The notes under the pieces: model-generated
The model's input: only the letters and a program-made list of their open reading frames with translations
The model's database searches: none
What the model was told of the DNA's origin: nothing
Source of the DNA: Natrialba chahannaoensis JCM 10990
GTDB lineage: Archaea; Halobacteriota; Halobacteria; Halobacteriales; Natrialbaceae
Length of the DNA stretch: 64,000 nucleotides
Direction of reading: 5' to 3'
Assembly: GCF_000337135.1 (NCBI RefSeq)
Contig: NZ_AOIN01000056.1
Span: 104,417 to 168,416, forward strand
Position numbers and translations under genes: made by a program
Shown: positions 1-8,377 of the stretch, piece after piece
Position numbering within the stretch: position 1 is the first letter of the stretch
Layout of the letters: each line of letters begins with the position of its first letter

Positions 1-89
1 CACGTTCGCGGTTCTCGCTCAGTTCACTCGCTCCGAACCGCGCTGCCGTCGTGCGATCAGGTGCGCAGTGACTTGCAGTGGCTACTATA
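1..89. repeat. Palindromic MITE-like repeat, copy A (cut by window edge)
   Basis: These bases are almost identical to 52316-52404, differing at only a few positions. The full copy there is a 124-base element whose two ends are inverted copies of each other, starting tatagta and ending tactata. Here only the inner hairpin (gcggttc...gaaccgc) and the right arm are visible. It encodes no protein. A third, shorter relative lies at 55511-55570. I read it as a non-autonomous, MITE-like repeat. Its left end lies outside the window. Confidence 0.75.
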
Positions 90-90
90 T

Positions 91-183
91 TTCCCGTCGC
101 ATACGCCGCTGTTCTACCTGATTGGCGGGATCGTTGCAGGGTTCATCCTGCTGTACTTCGCCATTGGCATCCATCATATCTAG
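91..183 (+). pseudogene. C-terminal tail of a membrane protein
   Basis: Directly after the repeat, one frame reads through a strongly hydrophobic stretch (PLFYLIGGIVAGFILLYFAI) and ends at TAG 181-183. It looks like the last transmembrane helix and tail of a membrane protein. There is no start codon. The same frame continues open back into the repeat and off the window, so the repeat may have been inserted into, or just before, the end of the original gene. The perfect palindrome gtgcggccgcac follows at 184-195. The remaining bases up to the IS6 element (196-314) hold nothing recognisable. Confidence 0.4.
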
Positions 184-314
184 GTGCGGCCGCACAAATC
201 TCAGTAGACGCACGAACACAGACTATGCTAGTGGGTCATCCGTGTTTGCTCCTGGTTCGAACTCGATAGTCACTGAGAAGAGAGACGACAGCAAAATAGG
301 AGAATGGCTCTGCT

Positions 315-1060
315 GGCACCGTCTAGTTAGCGTGGTTTGAGAAGTGAGCAGGTCGTAGAGTTGGTTTGATCATGCAGCTCGCAGACCTGCTCAGTGAGTC
401 ATACACGGCGGAATTTGATGAAGCTTGGGAGCGTGAGTGGACGGCGACACCCGCTAGGGTGTTCGCCGTCCGTCTTCACGCGACTGGATGTTCGCTTCGT
501 GAGACAACAACTATTCTCGCTGAATTAGGTGTTGAACGCTCTCATGGAGTAGTTTGGAATTGGGTACATCGGCTGGCTGACAGCGTTCCCGACCCGCCGA
601 GGGCGAAGCCCTCGCGGGTCGCGGTTGACGAGACTGCTGTCAAAATAAACGGCGAATGGTCTTGGCTGTACGCTGCAATAGACCTCGACGCAAAGTTGAT
701 TCTCGATGCTCAATTGTTCGGTCGCCACGGCACCGATCCAGCGGCTGCATTTCTGCATAGACTCCGCGAGAAACATGATCTCTCCGAGGCGGTGTTTCTC
801 GTCGATCAATTTGGTTATCGGACTGCCCTTGCTCGGTTAGGATTGAACGGTCGGGTTGACTATATCGACCGAAACCTCATCGAAAAATGGTTTCACACCT
901 TCAAAATGCGCGTTGACCGTTTCCATAATTCATGGGTGGGCAGTCGGCGAAGCGCCCGTAGATGGATTGAACAATTTGTGCATTACAACAACCGACAGAG
1001 ACCGCACCAATCGCTCGATGGACGAACGCCATCTGAGGAGGTGCTAAACTAGACAGTGCC
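315..1060 (+). mobile_element. IS6-family insertion sequence, complete
   Basis: The element is bounded by imperfect terminal inverted repeats: ggcaccgtctagttagc at 315-331 and its near complement gctaaactagacagtgcc at 1043-1060. They enclose one full-length transposase gene. At 746 bases it has the usual size for haloarchaeal IS6 elements. The eight bases outside each end (gctctgct and ctttgaga) do not match, so no target duplication is visible. This suggests an old insertion, a deletion next to the element, or recombination between two copies. Confidence 0.85.
372..1052 (+). CDS. IS6-family transposase
   Basis: A 226-residue DDE transposase that cuts and joins the ends of the surrounding element. 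An N-terminal helix-turn-helix (about residues 35-70, SLRETTTILAELGVERSHGV) is followed by the catalytic core. The triad is visible as D86 (VAVDET), D145 (FLVDQFG) and E171 (NLIEKWF). The C-terminus has the family motif YNNRQRPHQSLDGRTP. The length is normal and no frameshift is seen, so it should be functional. I take ATG 372; an in-frame TTG lies two codons upstream. Confidence 0.93.
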   Translation: MQLADLLSESYTAEFDEAWEREWTATPARVFAVRLHATGCSLRETTTILAELGVERSHGVVWNWVHRLADSVPDPPRAKPSRVAVDETAVKINGEWSWLYAAIDLDAKLILDAQLFGRHGTDPAAAFLHRLREKHDLSEAVFLVDQFGYRTALARLGLNGRVDYIDRNLIEKWFHTFKMRVDRFHNSWVGSRRSARRWIEQFVHYNNRQRPHQSLDGRTPSEEVLN

Positions 1061-1070
1061 CTTTGAGAAG

Positions 1071-1286
1071 TCAGGTGTTGTTAGAAGAATGTACCACCGG
1101 CCGAAGGAACCCGTGTACGAAAGCGACGACACCGATAGTGACCCCTATCAGATATCCGGGATTTGACGCTGCATCGGCACTACCGGCGGGTGAGTCGATC
1201 GCTGCGATGATAGCTAGTCCGATGAGATAGCCGATTGGAAGTAAAATCACCATCAAAAACCAGCTATTATTTCTAAGATTGGCCAT
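1071..1286 (-). CDS. Small two-helix membrane protein, unknown
   Basis: Seventy-one residues from ATG 1286, with two hydrophobic segments (about residues 9-29, WFLMVILLPIGYLIGLAIIA, and 45-61) joined by a short acidic loop. The open frame continues upstream, but that part reads as decayed transposase in a shifted frame, so the true start is probably here (or ATG 1295). It stops ten bases from the IS6 end. I do not recognise the family; it may be an intact orphan or the tail of a larger protein. Confidence 0.4.
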   Translation of the reverse strand: MANLRNNSWFLMVILLPIGYLIGLAIIAAIDSPAGSADAASNPGYLIGVTIGVVAFVHGFLRPVVHSSNNT

Positions 1287-1324
1287 TGTACACATTTTAG
1301 TCGGCAAACCTGTAAATTGTGCGC

Positions 1325-1665
1325 TTCGTGGGACCGCTTGTGTTCCTGTATCGACGAGGACGGTTGTTTTGGGGGATTTGGACATGGAAATTCGTTCGGT
1401 GGCAGTAGTGTTTGCTCGCGTTTTTGAGGTCGAAAAATGTCGCGTCCACGCTGCATGATCAGATGGCTCGTGCAGCTGCGCCCACAGCCGCAACAGCACT
1501 CGCTACACCGACATCGTGATCCTGTCAAACACCTTTACTAGCGTCGAGTGATCAGGGAGATCGGTCTTCAGAAGGCCGACCTCCGCCAGTATCTGTGGCA
1601 TTTCGCTCAAGGGGTCGAGCGCTTCGCGGTAGGATTTCTCCAGTGAAATGTGCCAGATCCAGTTG
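1325..1665 (-). pseudogene. Frameshifted IS5-family transposase remnant
   Basis: Read on the minus strand, three frames in turn give stretches typical of haloarchaeal IS5-type transposases: SLEKSYREALDPLSEMPQI and LPDHSTLVKVFDRI, then LLRLWAQLHEPSDHAA, then ATFFDLKNASKHYCHRTNF, and finally TTVLVDTGTQAV. At least three frame changes are needed to join them. The N-terminus and the whole C-terminal half, including the later catalytic residues, are missing. It cannot make a working transposase. Confidence 0.8.
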
Positions 1666-1793
1666 ACACCGTCTAGCGGATCATCAGAGCCTTTCGAACC
1701 GGACCTCGGTGACGAAAACGAGTATCCTGCCCTCCAGATGTATCACACACCGGAGACGCCTCACCAGACGACGATCACTCGGTGTTCGAATCG

Positions 1794-2110
1794 TTGATTC
1801 CTCGCTCGAGCGGAGAAGTTCATCACGGACGTCGCCGATGAAGTCGAAGCCTGCTGCCGCCGACACACCCACCACGTCGAAATGCACGAACTGTGGAGCG
1901 AGGACGATGACGTGAATCCCGGCGAGTCCGAGGAGGAACTCGACCCAGATGGACTCACGAAACAGCAGATCCGCCGGCTCGTGAACGAGTTGATGCGTCA
2001 TGTCTGTCCGAATATCAGCTTCCAGCGCGGGAAGAGCAAGGGAATCCGTAAAAACCTCTTTCTCGAGGGTGACGCTACCTCTGCCGACCTTATTCTGCAT
2101 GCGACACGGA
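1794..2110 (+). pseudogene. Decayed ORF, probably transposase-related
   Basis: After an in-frame stop near 1793 the plus frame reads FITDVADEVEACCRRHTHHV, then an acidic linker and LTKQQIRRLVNELMRHVCPN, then runs out of sense near 2100. The conserved look, basic/aromatic mix and missing start suggest the N-terminal part of a mobile-element protein. I cannot name the family. Other frames here are no better. The following 2110-2382 contains no gene I can support, only the repeated phrase acattcgcgctctgtat near 2128, which recurs near 3368. Confidence 0.35.
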
Positions 2111-2382
2111 GACGAAAACCTGTGCCACATTCGCGCTCTGTATCTCGCACACTTCGCTCAACCTATCCAGCAGCTGGTAGAAGAAGCGTGTAACATCCAG
2201 AGGCTGCAGTCAGCAGACGAGTTCATGGTTCGACTACCACTCTGTCTGATTCGCTTACGTCGCTGTTACTTTCGAGGAACCATTCAGAGCCTTGAGCGAC
2301 GCACCTTCACTGAACAATCATAAATGCCTTGTCATCCGAAGAATGTCCGTTAGTTAATTATCACTCTTGTTGAAGTAGCATT

Positions 2383-3321
2383 GTGAATAGGAGTTTCGTT
2401 TCTGGCACAACGATACGGACGGGTGACGTGAGCGGGCGACTCTATCTCGGCCTCGGGGAAGGTCCGCATCCAGGTGTACTCGTCCTTCATGGAGGCGGTG
2501 GCGCGCGCGGATACGAACAGACATACGCCGCGTTACTCGCCGAGCATGGTTACACGGTGTTGTGCGTTGAGTACTTCGGCGCATCTGGTATTCGAGACAC
2601 GCTTCTGGAGGTGCCACTGGAGGAGTTCGGGAATGCCGCTGATTGGCTCCTCCAACACCCCGAAGTCGTGGGCGATCAAGTAGGCGTCATTGGCTTCTCT
2701 CGAGGTGGTGAGGCATCGCTATTGACCGGTTCTCATTTCGACACAGTTGGTGCCGTAATCGCATACGTACCGAGTTGCTACGTCTGGCCTGCGCCGTCCT
2801 GGATGGACGGAGTTGGTGAAGACCAGCCCACGTGGACGCTCAAAGGGAACCCGCTCACACATCTACCGATTGATTCGTACGTCTACGAGGAGGATGGCAT
2901 CGATGAACCTCTCGGGGTCAAGGAACCGAACGCTCCCACGCTGGCGTTAGAGCGCTCAACGGAGACCGAGAAAGAACAGGCGGCGATTCCCGTCGAAGAG
3001 ATCGACGGTCCGGTGTTACTCATTTCTGGAGGGAATGACACCGTGTGGCCGTCGGCACTATTGGCAAACCGCGCAGCCGACCGACTTGATGCTCACGACC
3101 ATCCGTGGCGGTTCGAACACCTCTCGTTTTCCGAGGCAGGTCACGCTATCCGGGTCCCGTATCGATTCGACGAGACAGATGATCCGACTACTCACCATCA
3201 GTTTGGGGGGACCAATAAGGCGAACGCCCAGGCATCAGCAGCAGCCTGGTGGAAGGCTCTCGAATTCTTAGGCCGTGGACATACGGCCCGGGACAGAGAA
3301 CGGAATAGACAATCACACTGA
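2383..3321 (+). CDS. Alpha/beta hydrolase, BAAT/dienelactone hydrolase-like
   Basis: A 312-residue cytoplasmic alpha/beta hydrolase resembling the C-terminal domain of bile-acid-CoA/acyl-CoA thioesterases. The oxyanion region is LHGGGGARG (about residue 35). The nucleophile elbow is GFSRGG (Ser about 106). The acid is in SGGNDTVWPS and the histidine in EAGHAIRVPY, so the triad is complete. The substrate is not deducible; acyl-CoA or other ester cleavage is likely. It starts at GTG 2383 and stands alone. The phrase acattcgcgctctgtat occurs on both sides of it, hinting at past mobile-element activity. Confidence 0.75.
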   Translation: MNRSFVSGTTIRTGDVSGRLYLGLGEGPHPGVLVLHGGGGARGYEQTYAALLAEHGYTVLCVEYFGASGIRDTLLEVPLEEFGNAADWLLQHPEVVGDQVGVIGFSRGGEASLLTGSHFDTVGAVIAYVPSCYVWPAPSWMDGVGEDQPTWTLKGNPLTHLPIDSYVYEEDGIDEPLGVKEPNAPTLALERSTETEKEQAAIPVEEIDGPVLLISGGNDTVWPSALLANRAADRLDAHDHPWRFEHLSFSEAGHAIRVPYRFDETDDPTTHHQFGGTNKANAQASAAAWWKALEFLGRGHTARDRERNRQSH

Positions 3322-3474
3322 ATTGGACGATTCTAGTGGAAGTGCTTTTTCGCTGCTCCCCTGCGACATTCGCGCTCTGTATTCAGTACGCAGTTCGTAT
3401 CAGCGCTGAAGGATTTCAACAGAGCCGAGAGAATCTAACGAGACAAATGCATCGTACCGACTCGTCCCAACCGC

Positions 3475-3804
3475 CTATGCTCGGTGGTAGCCGATTAGAA
3501 ACCCGCTCGTGAAGCCGACTGCGATCGTCCCAACCGAGAGCAGCGACTCGAGCCAGTGGACATCCATCCCGGCCTGGTGGGTCTCCGCCGTCACCTCACC
3601 CGTCGACACGAGCCCCGCCGAGAGGCGATCCCAGTCGACGATGAGAATTTCCTGGGACTGGAGATAGCGAAACACCATCAGCTGCACACCAAAGATAATC
3701 GCGAGCACCTTCGCGATTCGTTTGGTCGCAAAGCCAAGCAGTCCACCGAGAATCGCGCCGGCGAGGAACTCGAGTGCGAGCGTCGTAGGGTCGACAGAGA
3801 CCAT
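3475..3804 (-). CDS. FUN14 family membrane protein
   Basis: From ATG 3804 the product has 109 residues and the FUN14 layout: a glycine-rich helix (LEFLAGAILGGLLGFATKRI), a second hydrophobic segment with FGVQLMVFRYLQ, a soluble loop, and a last helix ending GFTSGFLIGYHRA. Two more in-frame ATGs lie upstream (to 3828), but starting at MVSVDPTTLAL fits the family. The role of archaeal FUN14 proteins is unknown; the eukaryotic members sit in the mitochondrial outer membrane. It is monocistronic. Confidence 0.75.
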   Translation of the reverse strand: MVSVDPTTLALEFLAGAILGGLLGFATKRIAKVLAIIFGVQLMVFRYLQSQEILIVDWDRLSAGLVSTGEVTAETHQAGMDVHWLESLLSVGTIAVGFTSGFLIGYHRA

Positions 3805-4411
3805 TACCGCGAGCATTCGTAGCGCCAATAATGACTGTTATGATCGAGTGAGTGTCTCGTTGCGGGGTGATTGGGTGTGGTGGATTGGGCGTGGCGGTGT
3901 GAGTGCGGCAGATTAGGGGATGGTAGTGGTGAGAGTGCGCCAAATTCGGCGGGGTGGGTGGAGCGCGCCGGATTCGGTCTGGTGGACCGGGAACAGCAAG
4001 TGATCGGTGCGGTGACGTGAGGAGTTTGTGGGGGCGAGCACGGGATTCAAGGCGCTTGGAACCGTACGCGCGAGTATGGCTGTGGATCGTCTAACGGAGG
4101 TGGCGGACCGGCACGACGAGCGTGGTTGATCGCATCCCGGCAGCGTTGCGAAGGCGACGGCACGGGGAACCACTACGAGCGCCGCGGCGACACCGTCCGT
4201 TCTCTCCGCAGTCACACGAGACAGTACGCAGACTGCGATGCGCGACCAGTCGCGTCTCTGCAGACCTTCTGCTCGCAGTCACGACGCAACTGTCTGTCTT
4301 CGAATACGAGCCTGCGTCTTCGTCCTCGTCTTCGTCTGCATTTGAACTCGAACCCGAACCCGAACCCGGCCCCGAATCCGACTCCGAAACAAAACCCACA
4401 CCCAAACCCGC
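3805..4411. other. Gene-free, strand-asymmetric leader region before hflX
   Basis: About 600 bases without a convincing gene. 3850-4000 is markedly G-rich on the plus strand, with many gtgg/ggtg runs. 4300-4411 is C-rich and built from imperfect hexamers (cgaaccc, cgaatcc, ctcgtcttcgt) running right up to the hflX start codon. Open frames exist on both strands, but they are low-complexity (Asn-Pro, Glu-Pro or Ser runs) and overlap one another. No ribosome-binding site precedes hflX. Confidence 0.5.
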
Positions 4412-5713
4412 ATGAGAGCAATCATCGCAAAGCGCGTCGACTCCGGAACGCCAGACACGACCGAGATTTCCGACCTCGCAGCCGCAGCAGGGTATACCGT
4501 CGCCGGCGAGGTCACCCAGTCCCGCCGGGCTGATCCTGCACTCCAACTCGGCGAGGGGAAAGCGGAAGAGCTCGCCGAGGTAGTCGAAGCGACCGAGGCC
4601 ACAACCGTCATCTTCGACAATCGCCTCGGACCCTACCAGACGTACAACCTCGGCCAACTGCTTCCCGAGGGCGTCGAGGTCATCGACCGGTTCACGCTAA
4701 TCCTCGAAATCTTCGGCCAGCGCGCCCAGACGCGAAAGGCACAGCTACAGGTCGAACTCGCCGAACTGCGCTACGAACTCCCGCGCGCCGAGGCCAAGAC
4801 CAGCCTCGCAAAGCGCGACGAGCACCCCGGCTTCATGGGCCTGGGTGAGTACGACGAGAGTCGCGAGCAGGACATCAAGAATCAGATCAGCCGGATCAAG
4901 GACGAACTCGAGCGCATCGAGCAGACCGAAGAACACCGCCGGGAGCGCCGGCGCGATTCCGGCTTCGACCTGGTCGCGCTCGCGGGCTACACGAACGCCG
5001 GCAAGTCCACACTCCTGCGGCGGCTCGCGGAGGATCTGGATGTCGAGGAGAACGAGGACCTCCACCGGGATCTCGACGCGACCGCCGAATCCCAGGACAA
5101 ACTGTTCACCACGCTGGGGACGACGACCCGGCGAGCCGCTATCGAACCACGGGACGTACTCGTAACGGACACTGTCGGCTTCATCAGCGACCTCCCCCAC
5201 TGGCTGGTCGAATCGTTCAAGTCGACGCTCGATTCCGTCTACCGTGCCGATCTCGTCCTCCTCGTCGTCGACGTGAGCGAAGACGTGGACGACATCCACG
5301 AAAAACTCGTCACCAGTCACGACACCCTCTACGAGCGCAACGAGGCACCGATCGTCACTGTGCTCAACAAGATCGACGCCGTCGACGAGACGGAACTCGA
5401 GGAGAAGCGCGAGGCACTCTCAGCGCTCGCGCCGAATCCGGTCACTGTCAGCGCGCGGGAGGGGCTGAACATCGACGCGCTACTCGATCGGATCGACGAC
5501 GAACTCCCAGACTGGGAAGAAGAGCGACTCATGCTCCCGATGGCAGACGAGACGATGAGCGTCGTGTCGTGGATTCACGACAATGCTCACGTCGACGACG
5601 TGACCTACGGCGACGAGGACGTACTGGTCTCCTTTGAAGCACGGCCAGCCGTGATCTCTCAGGCACGCTCGCGCGCGAGCGAGTTACAGGCGACCGTGGC
5701 TGATTCGGCGTGA
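4412..5713 (+). CDS. hflX: GTPase HflX
   Basis: A 433-residue GTPase of the Obg-HflX group, which binds the 50S subunit and in bacteria splits stalled ribosomes. The N-terminal HflX domain (residues 1-110, with GEGKAEELAE and FDNRLGPYQTYNL) is followed by a coiled coil (about 110-180). The G domain has G1 GYTNAGKST (192-200), G3 DTVGF, and G4 NKID. An acidic insert of about 30 residues separates G1 from the switch region (FTTLGTTTRR). Length and motif order are normal. ATG 4412 is the only good start. Confidence 0.95.
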   Translation: MRAIIAKRVDSGTPDTTEISDLAAAAGYTVAGEVTQSRRADPALQLGEGKAEELAEVVEATEATTVIFDNRLGPYQTYNLGQLLPEGVEVIDRFTLILEIFGQRAQTRKAQLQVELAELRYELPRAEAKTSLAKRDEHPGFMGLGEYDESREQDIKNQISRIKDELERIEQTEEHRRERRRDSGFDLVALAGYTNAGKSTLLRRLAEDLDVEENEDLHRDLDATAESQDKLFTTLGTTTRRAAIEPRDVLVTDTVGFISDLPHWLVESFKSTLDSVYRADLVLLVVDVSEDVDDIHEKLVTSHDTLYERNEAPIVTVLNKIDAVDETELEEKREALSALAPNPVTVSAREGLNIDALLDRIDDELPDWEEERLMLPMADETMSVVSWIHDNAHVDDVTYGDEDVLVSFEARPAVISQARSRASELQATVADSA

Positions 5714-5830
5714 CGGTGCTGGCACAGCCAACGCCAGTATTGCTTTCATGTACTCACGTCTGGTAACAGACGGTAGCTTGGCGACTCGGTGATCGTGGGA
5801 TCGGCGACTGACAACCGACGGATCCCAATC

Positions 5831-5851
5831 CTATAAAACACAGACCTGTGT
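5831..5851 (+). promoter_or_regulatory. TATA box and inverted repeat before the thiolase-like gene
   Basis: ctataaaa at 5831-5838 lies about 27 bases before ATG 5862, the position expected for a leaderless haloarchaeal transcript. It overlaps the inverted repeat acacag-ac-ctgtgt (5838-5851), which sits between the TATA box and the start codon where a repressor would block transcription. The TATA assignment is firm; the operator role is inferred. Confidence 0.55.
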
Positions 5852-5861
5852 GCAGTAGGAT

Positions 5862-7016
5862 ATGGAACGTGTTGCTGTGATCGGCTCGTCGATGACCCAG
5901 TTCGGGCAACGAGACGGGTGGATTCTGGACCTCCTCGCGGAGGCCGGCCTTGCCTGTCTCGGCGACGCGGGCGTCGACGCGGCCGATGTCGAGCACCTGT
6001 ACGTCTCGAACATGGCAAGCGGCGAGTTCGAAGGTCAGACCGGCATCATGAACGCGCTGGCTCAGGACATCGACGCGACGCCAGCGTACACCCAGCGAAT
6101 CGACCAGACGAGTTCGAGCGGCGGCGCAGGCATCTACGCCGCCTGGCAGTCTGTCGCCAGCGGCGCAAGCGACATGACCCTGCTCGTCGGTGGGGAGAAA
6201 ATGACCCACCGGACGACCGGCGAGTCGACCGACGTGATCGCCTCACTAACCCACCCCGTCGAATACAAACAGGGCGTGACGCTGCCCTCGTTTGCGGGCC
6301 TGACCGCACGCCATTATCTGGAACGCTTCGACGCACCTCGCGAAAGCCTCGGGAAGGTCGCCGTCAAGAATCACGCGAACGGCGTCCACAACCCCCACGC
6401 CCAGTTCCAGAAAGAAGTCGACTTGGAGACGGTACTCGAGTCACCCATCGTCGCTGACCCACTCCGACTGTACGACTTCTGTCCGATTACGGACGGCTCG
6501 GCGGCGCTCATGCTCTGTCCCGAATCGGTGGCACAGGAGTATACGGATGAGTACGCCGTCATCACGGGTATCGACGGCGCGACGGATACCCACGTCGTCC
6601 ACGAACGCGAGGATCCGACGATCATGGGCGGCGTCGTCGAAAGCGGCGAAGGGGCCTACGAGATGAGCGGCCGTGGCCCCGACGACATCGACGTGGCCGA
6701 ACTCCACGACATGTTCACCATACTCGAGTTCCTCCAGATGGAGGGGCTTGGCTTCGCCGAGCACGGCGAGGCCTGGAAGCTGGTCGAAGAAGGAGAGACG
6801 GAACGGGACGGTGAACTACCGATCAACACCTCGGGTGGGCTCAAATCGAAGGGCCATCCGCTCGGTGCGAGTGGCGTTGCACAGGGCGTCGAGATTTACG
6901 AGCAACTCGTCGGCGAGGCGGGCGACCGTCAGGTTGAGGCAGAGGTTGGCCTCTGCTGTAACGTCGGCGGCTTCGGTAACTGTGTGATTACGACCATCAT
7001 GGAGGCAGCACAATGA
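5862..7016 (+). CDS. Thiolase-superfamily protein lacking the usual nucleophilic Cys
   Basis: A 384-residue thiolase-fold protein of the archaeal SCP2/acetyl-CoA acetyltransferase type. The C-terminal active-site loop SKGHPLGASG is present and the end has CCNVGGFGNCV. However, at the position of the acyl-accepting cysteine (normally CASGG) the sequence is DQTSSSGGAG, so the nucleophile is Ser84 or absent. It overlaps the next gene by ATGA, as archaeal thiolases usually do with DUF35 partners. It may bind or transfer acyl-CoA rather than condense it; canonical thiolase activity is doubtful. Confidence 0.8.
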   Translation: MERVAVIGSSMTQFGQRDGWILDLLAEAGLACLGDAGVDAADVEHLYVSNMASGEFEGQTGIMNALAQDIDATPAYTQRIDQTSSSGGAGIYAAWQSVASGASDMTLLVGGEKMTHRTTGESTDVIASLTHPVEYKQGVTLPSFAGLTARHYLERFDAPRESLGKVAVKNHANGVHNPHAQFQKEVDLETVLESPIVADPLRLYDFCPITDGSAALMLCPESVAQEYTDEYAVITGIDGATDTHVVHEREDPTIMGGVVESGEGAYEMSGRGPDDIDVAELHDMFTILEFLQMEGLGFAEHGEAWKLVEEGETERDGELPINTSGGLKSKGHPLGASGVAQGVEIYEQLVGEAGDRQVEAEVGLCCNVGGFGNCVITTIMEAAQ

Positions 7017-7372
7017 CGATGGAAGCGACGCGGTACGAGGACGGTACGATCAGCTACCCCGGTCATCCGCGCGGGCCGGGCGGAACGGAGCCGGTCGAGA
7101 CGGTCGATCTGAGTGAGTACACCGCAGAGGTGATCACCTGGACGACCTCGATGGCGACCCCGCCGGGCGTCCGTGAGCCGAATCATCTCGCGATCGTCGA
7201 GTTCGATATTGATGGGGAAATCGTCCGCGCGCTCGGTCAGCTCACGACCGGTGATGTCGAAACGGGCGACGAGGTCCAGCCCGTTCATGTCGACGAACTG
7301 CGCGAGCCGGGAGCTGGAATCCGAGAGCCGGCGAGTCAGGAGTGGGACGGCTACCGGTTCGAACCGGTCTAA
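7013..7372 (+). CDS. DUF35 OB-fold protein without zinc ribbon
   Basis: A 119-residue partner of the preceding thiolase-like protein, translationally coupled by a 4-base overlap. The OB-fold part is recognisable (AEVITWTTS...NHLAIVEFDIDGEIVRALGQL...GDEVQPV). DUF35 proteins normally begin with a rubredoxin-like zinc ribbon and help channel CoA intermediates between thiolase and HMG-CoA synthase. This protein has no cysteine at all, so the ribbon is lost. Together with the missing thiolase Cys, this looks like a specialised or non-catalytic pair. Confidence 0.75.
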   Translation: MTMEATRYEDGTISYPGHPRGPGGTEPVETVDLSEYTAEVITWTTSMATPPGVREPNHLAIVEFDIDGEIVRALGQLTTGDVETGDEVQPVHVDELREPGAGIREPASQEWDGYRFEPV

Positions 7373-8377
7373 TCAGCGGTCGTTGCCGTTTTGCGAGTCG
7401 TTGTTGTTGCTGTCGTCTGTGCCGTTAGTGTCGTCGCTGCTTTCGCCTGCACCGGTGGTGTTCTCGTTGCTGCTGTGGCTCCGATCTGTGTCAGCGCTGC
7501 CGTCGGTGCTGTCACTGGTGGCGTCCTGTCTGTCCTGTCCGTCCTGTCCGTCCTGTCCGTCCTGTCTATTGTCCGAAGCAGCCTCACCGTCTGCAGACTG
7601 CTCGTCGGCTTTCGGTTCGTCGGTGGACCCGTATCGGTCCCGCAGCGTCTCGAGTTCGGCGTCGACGTCGACGGTCGACTCGGGCTCACTCGGTGAGTTG
7701 ACGTCGACCGTCCCATCGTCGTTACTGCCGTCAGTCTCTGTCTCTGGCGGCGATTCGTCGTCCGTAATATCGATCCGGACCGCATCCTGTTTGTCGCTGT
7801 CGACTGTGTCGGCCGCGTTAGTGTCGCTCCCAGAACCCGAACGTCCGCTTGTCGCATCGCGCAAACGGGTATCGACCTCGTCTCGAAGCTCGCGCGCCTC
7901 AGTGAGCAGGTCACGAGCGTCCTCGTCTGCCGGAAGCGCACCGGAGGAAGCCGCACGTTGAAGCTGTGAGAGGACCGTGTCGAGCTGTGAGAGCGTCGTC
8001 CGACGGAGGTCGGTCGCGCGCTCGGTCGTTGCTTCTGCGGCCTCGCTCGTTCGGTCGCTGACCTCGCGTTCCGTTCGAACAAGTTTGAGTCCGCGCTGGA
8101 ACGTCTCGAGTGCACGCACGCTGGACTCGAGGACAGTGATCGCAGCGGGGATCGCGACCTTGTCAGTAAAGGAAAGCACTTCGCCGGGTGTCGGCGGTCG
8201 GAGACGTGATGTGGGTCGTGGAGGTGTTCTCAGTCGCGTGTCGTTTCCGTTCGCGAGTTCCTCGCGGAGTTCGTCGATCGTCTCCGTGAGTTCGCGGACG
8301 GCATCGGCGAGGTCGTCCGTCGGCTCCGGTCCGCCGGAGCCAGCGTCGGCGTCGGGACCGGTGTCGGGATCGCTCAT
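7373..8377 (-). CDS. Acidic coiled-coil haloarchaeal protein, unknown
   Basis: From ATG 8377 the protein has 334 residues (another ATG lies two codons upstream). Residues about 20-60 form a predicted helix (DDLADAVRELTETIDELREEL). The middle (LSFTDKVAIPAAITVLESSV...LRRTTLSQLDTVLSQLQRAA) is helical and well ordered. The C-terminal half is disordered and Asp/Ser/Thr/Gln-rich, with DGQDGQDGQDRQD encoded by a tandem 9-base repeat near 7528-7566. The open frame extends to 9127, but that part is the shadow of the opposite gene. The family is known only as a conserved haloarchaeal DUF. Confidence 0.7.
   Translation of the reverse strand: MSDPDTGPDADAGSGGPEPTDDLADAVRELTETIDELREELANGNDTRLRTPPRPTSRLRPPTPGEVLSFTDKVAIPAAITVLESSVRALETFQRGLKLVRTEREVSDRTSEAAEATTERATDLRRTTLSQLDTVLSQLQRAASSGALPADEDARDLLTEARELRDEVDTRLRDATSGRSGSGSDTNAADTVDSDKQDAVRIDITDDESPPETETDGSNDDGTVDVNSPSEPESTVDVDAELETLRDRYGSTDEPKADEQSADGEAASDNRQDGQDGQDGQDRQDATSDSTDGSADTDRSHSSNENTTGAGESSDDTNGTDDSNNNDSQNGNDR

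Noticed and set aside
4091-4657. Minus and plus frames over the hflX leader
   Set aside because: Low-complexity runs (NPNP, EPEP, RRRR) on both strands, none conserved-looking.
7528-7566. Short tandem repeat that might be a CRISPR or intergenic satellite
   Set aside because: The 9-base units are in frame inside a gene and encode a DGQ repeat; there are no spacers.
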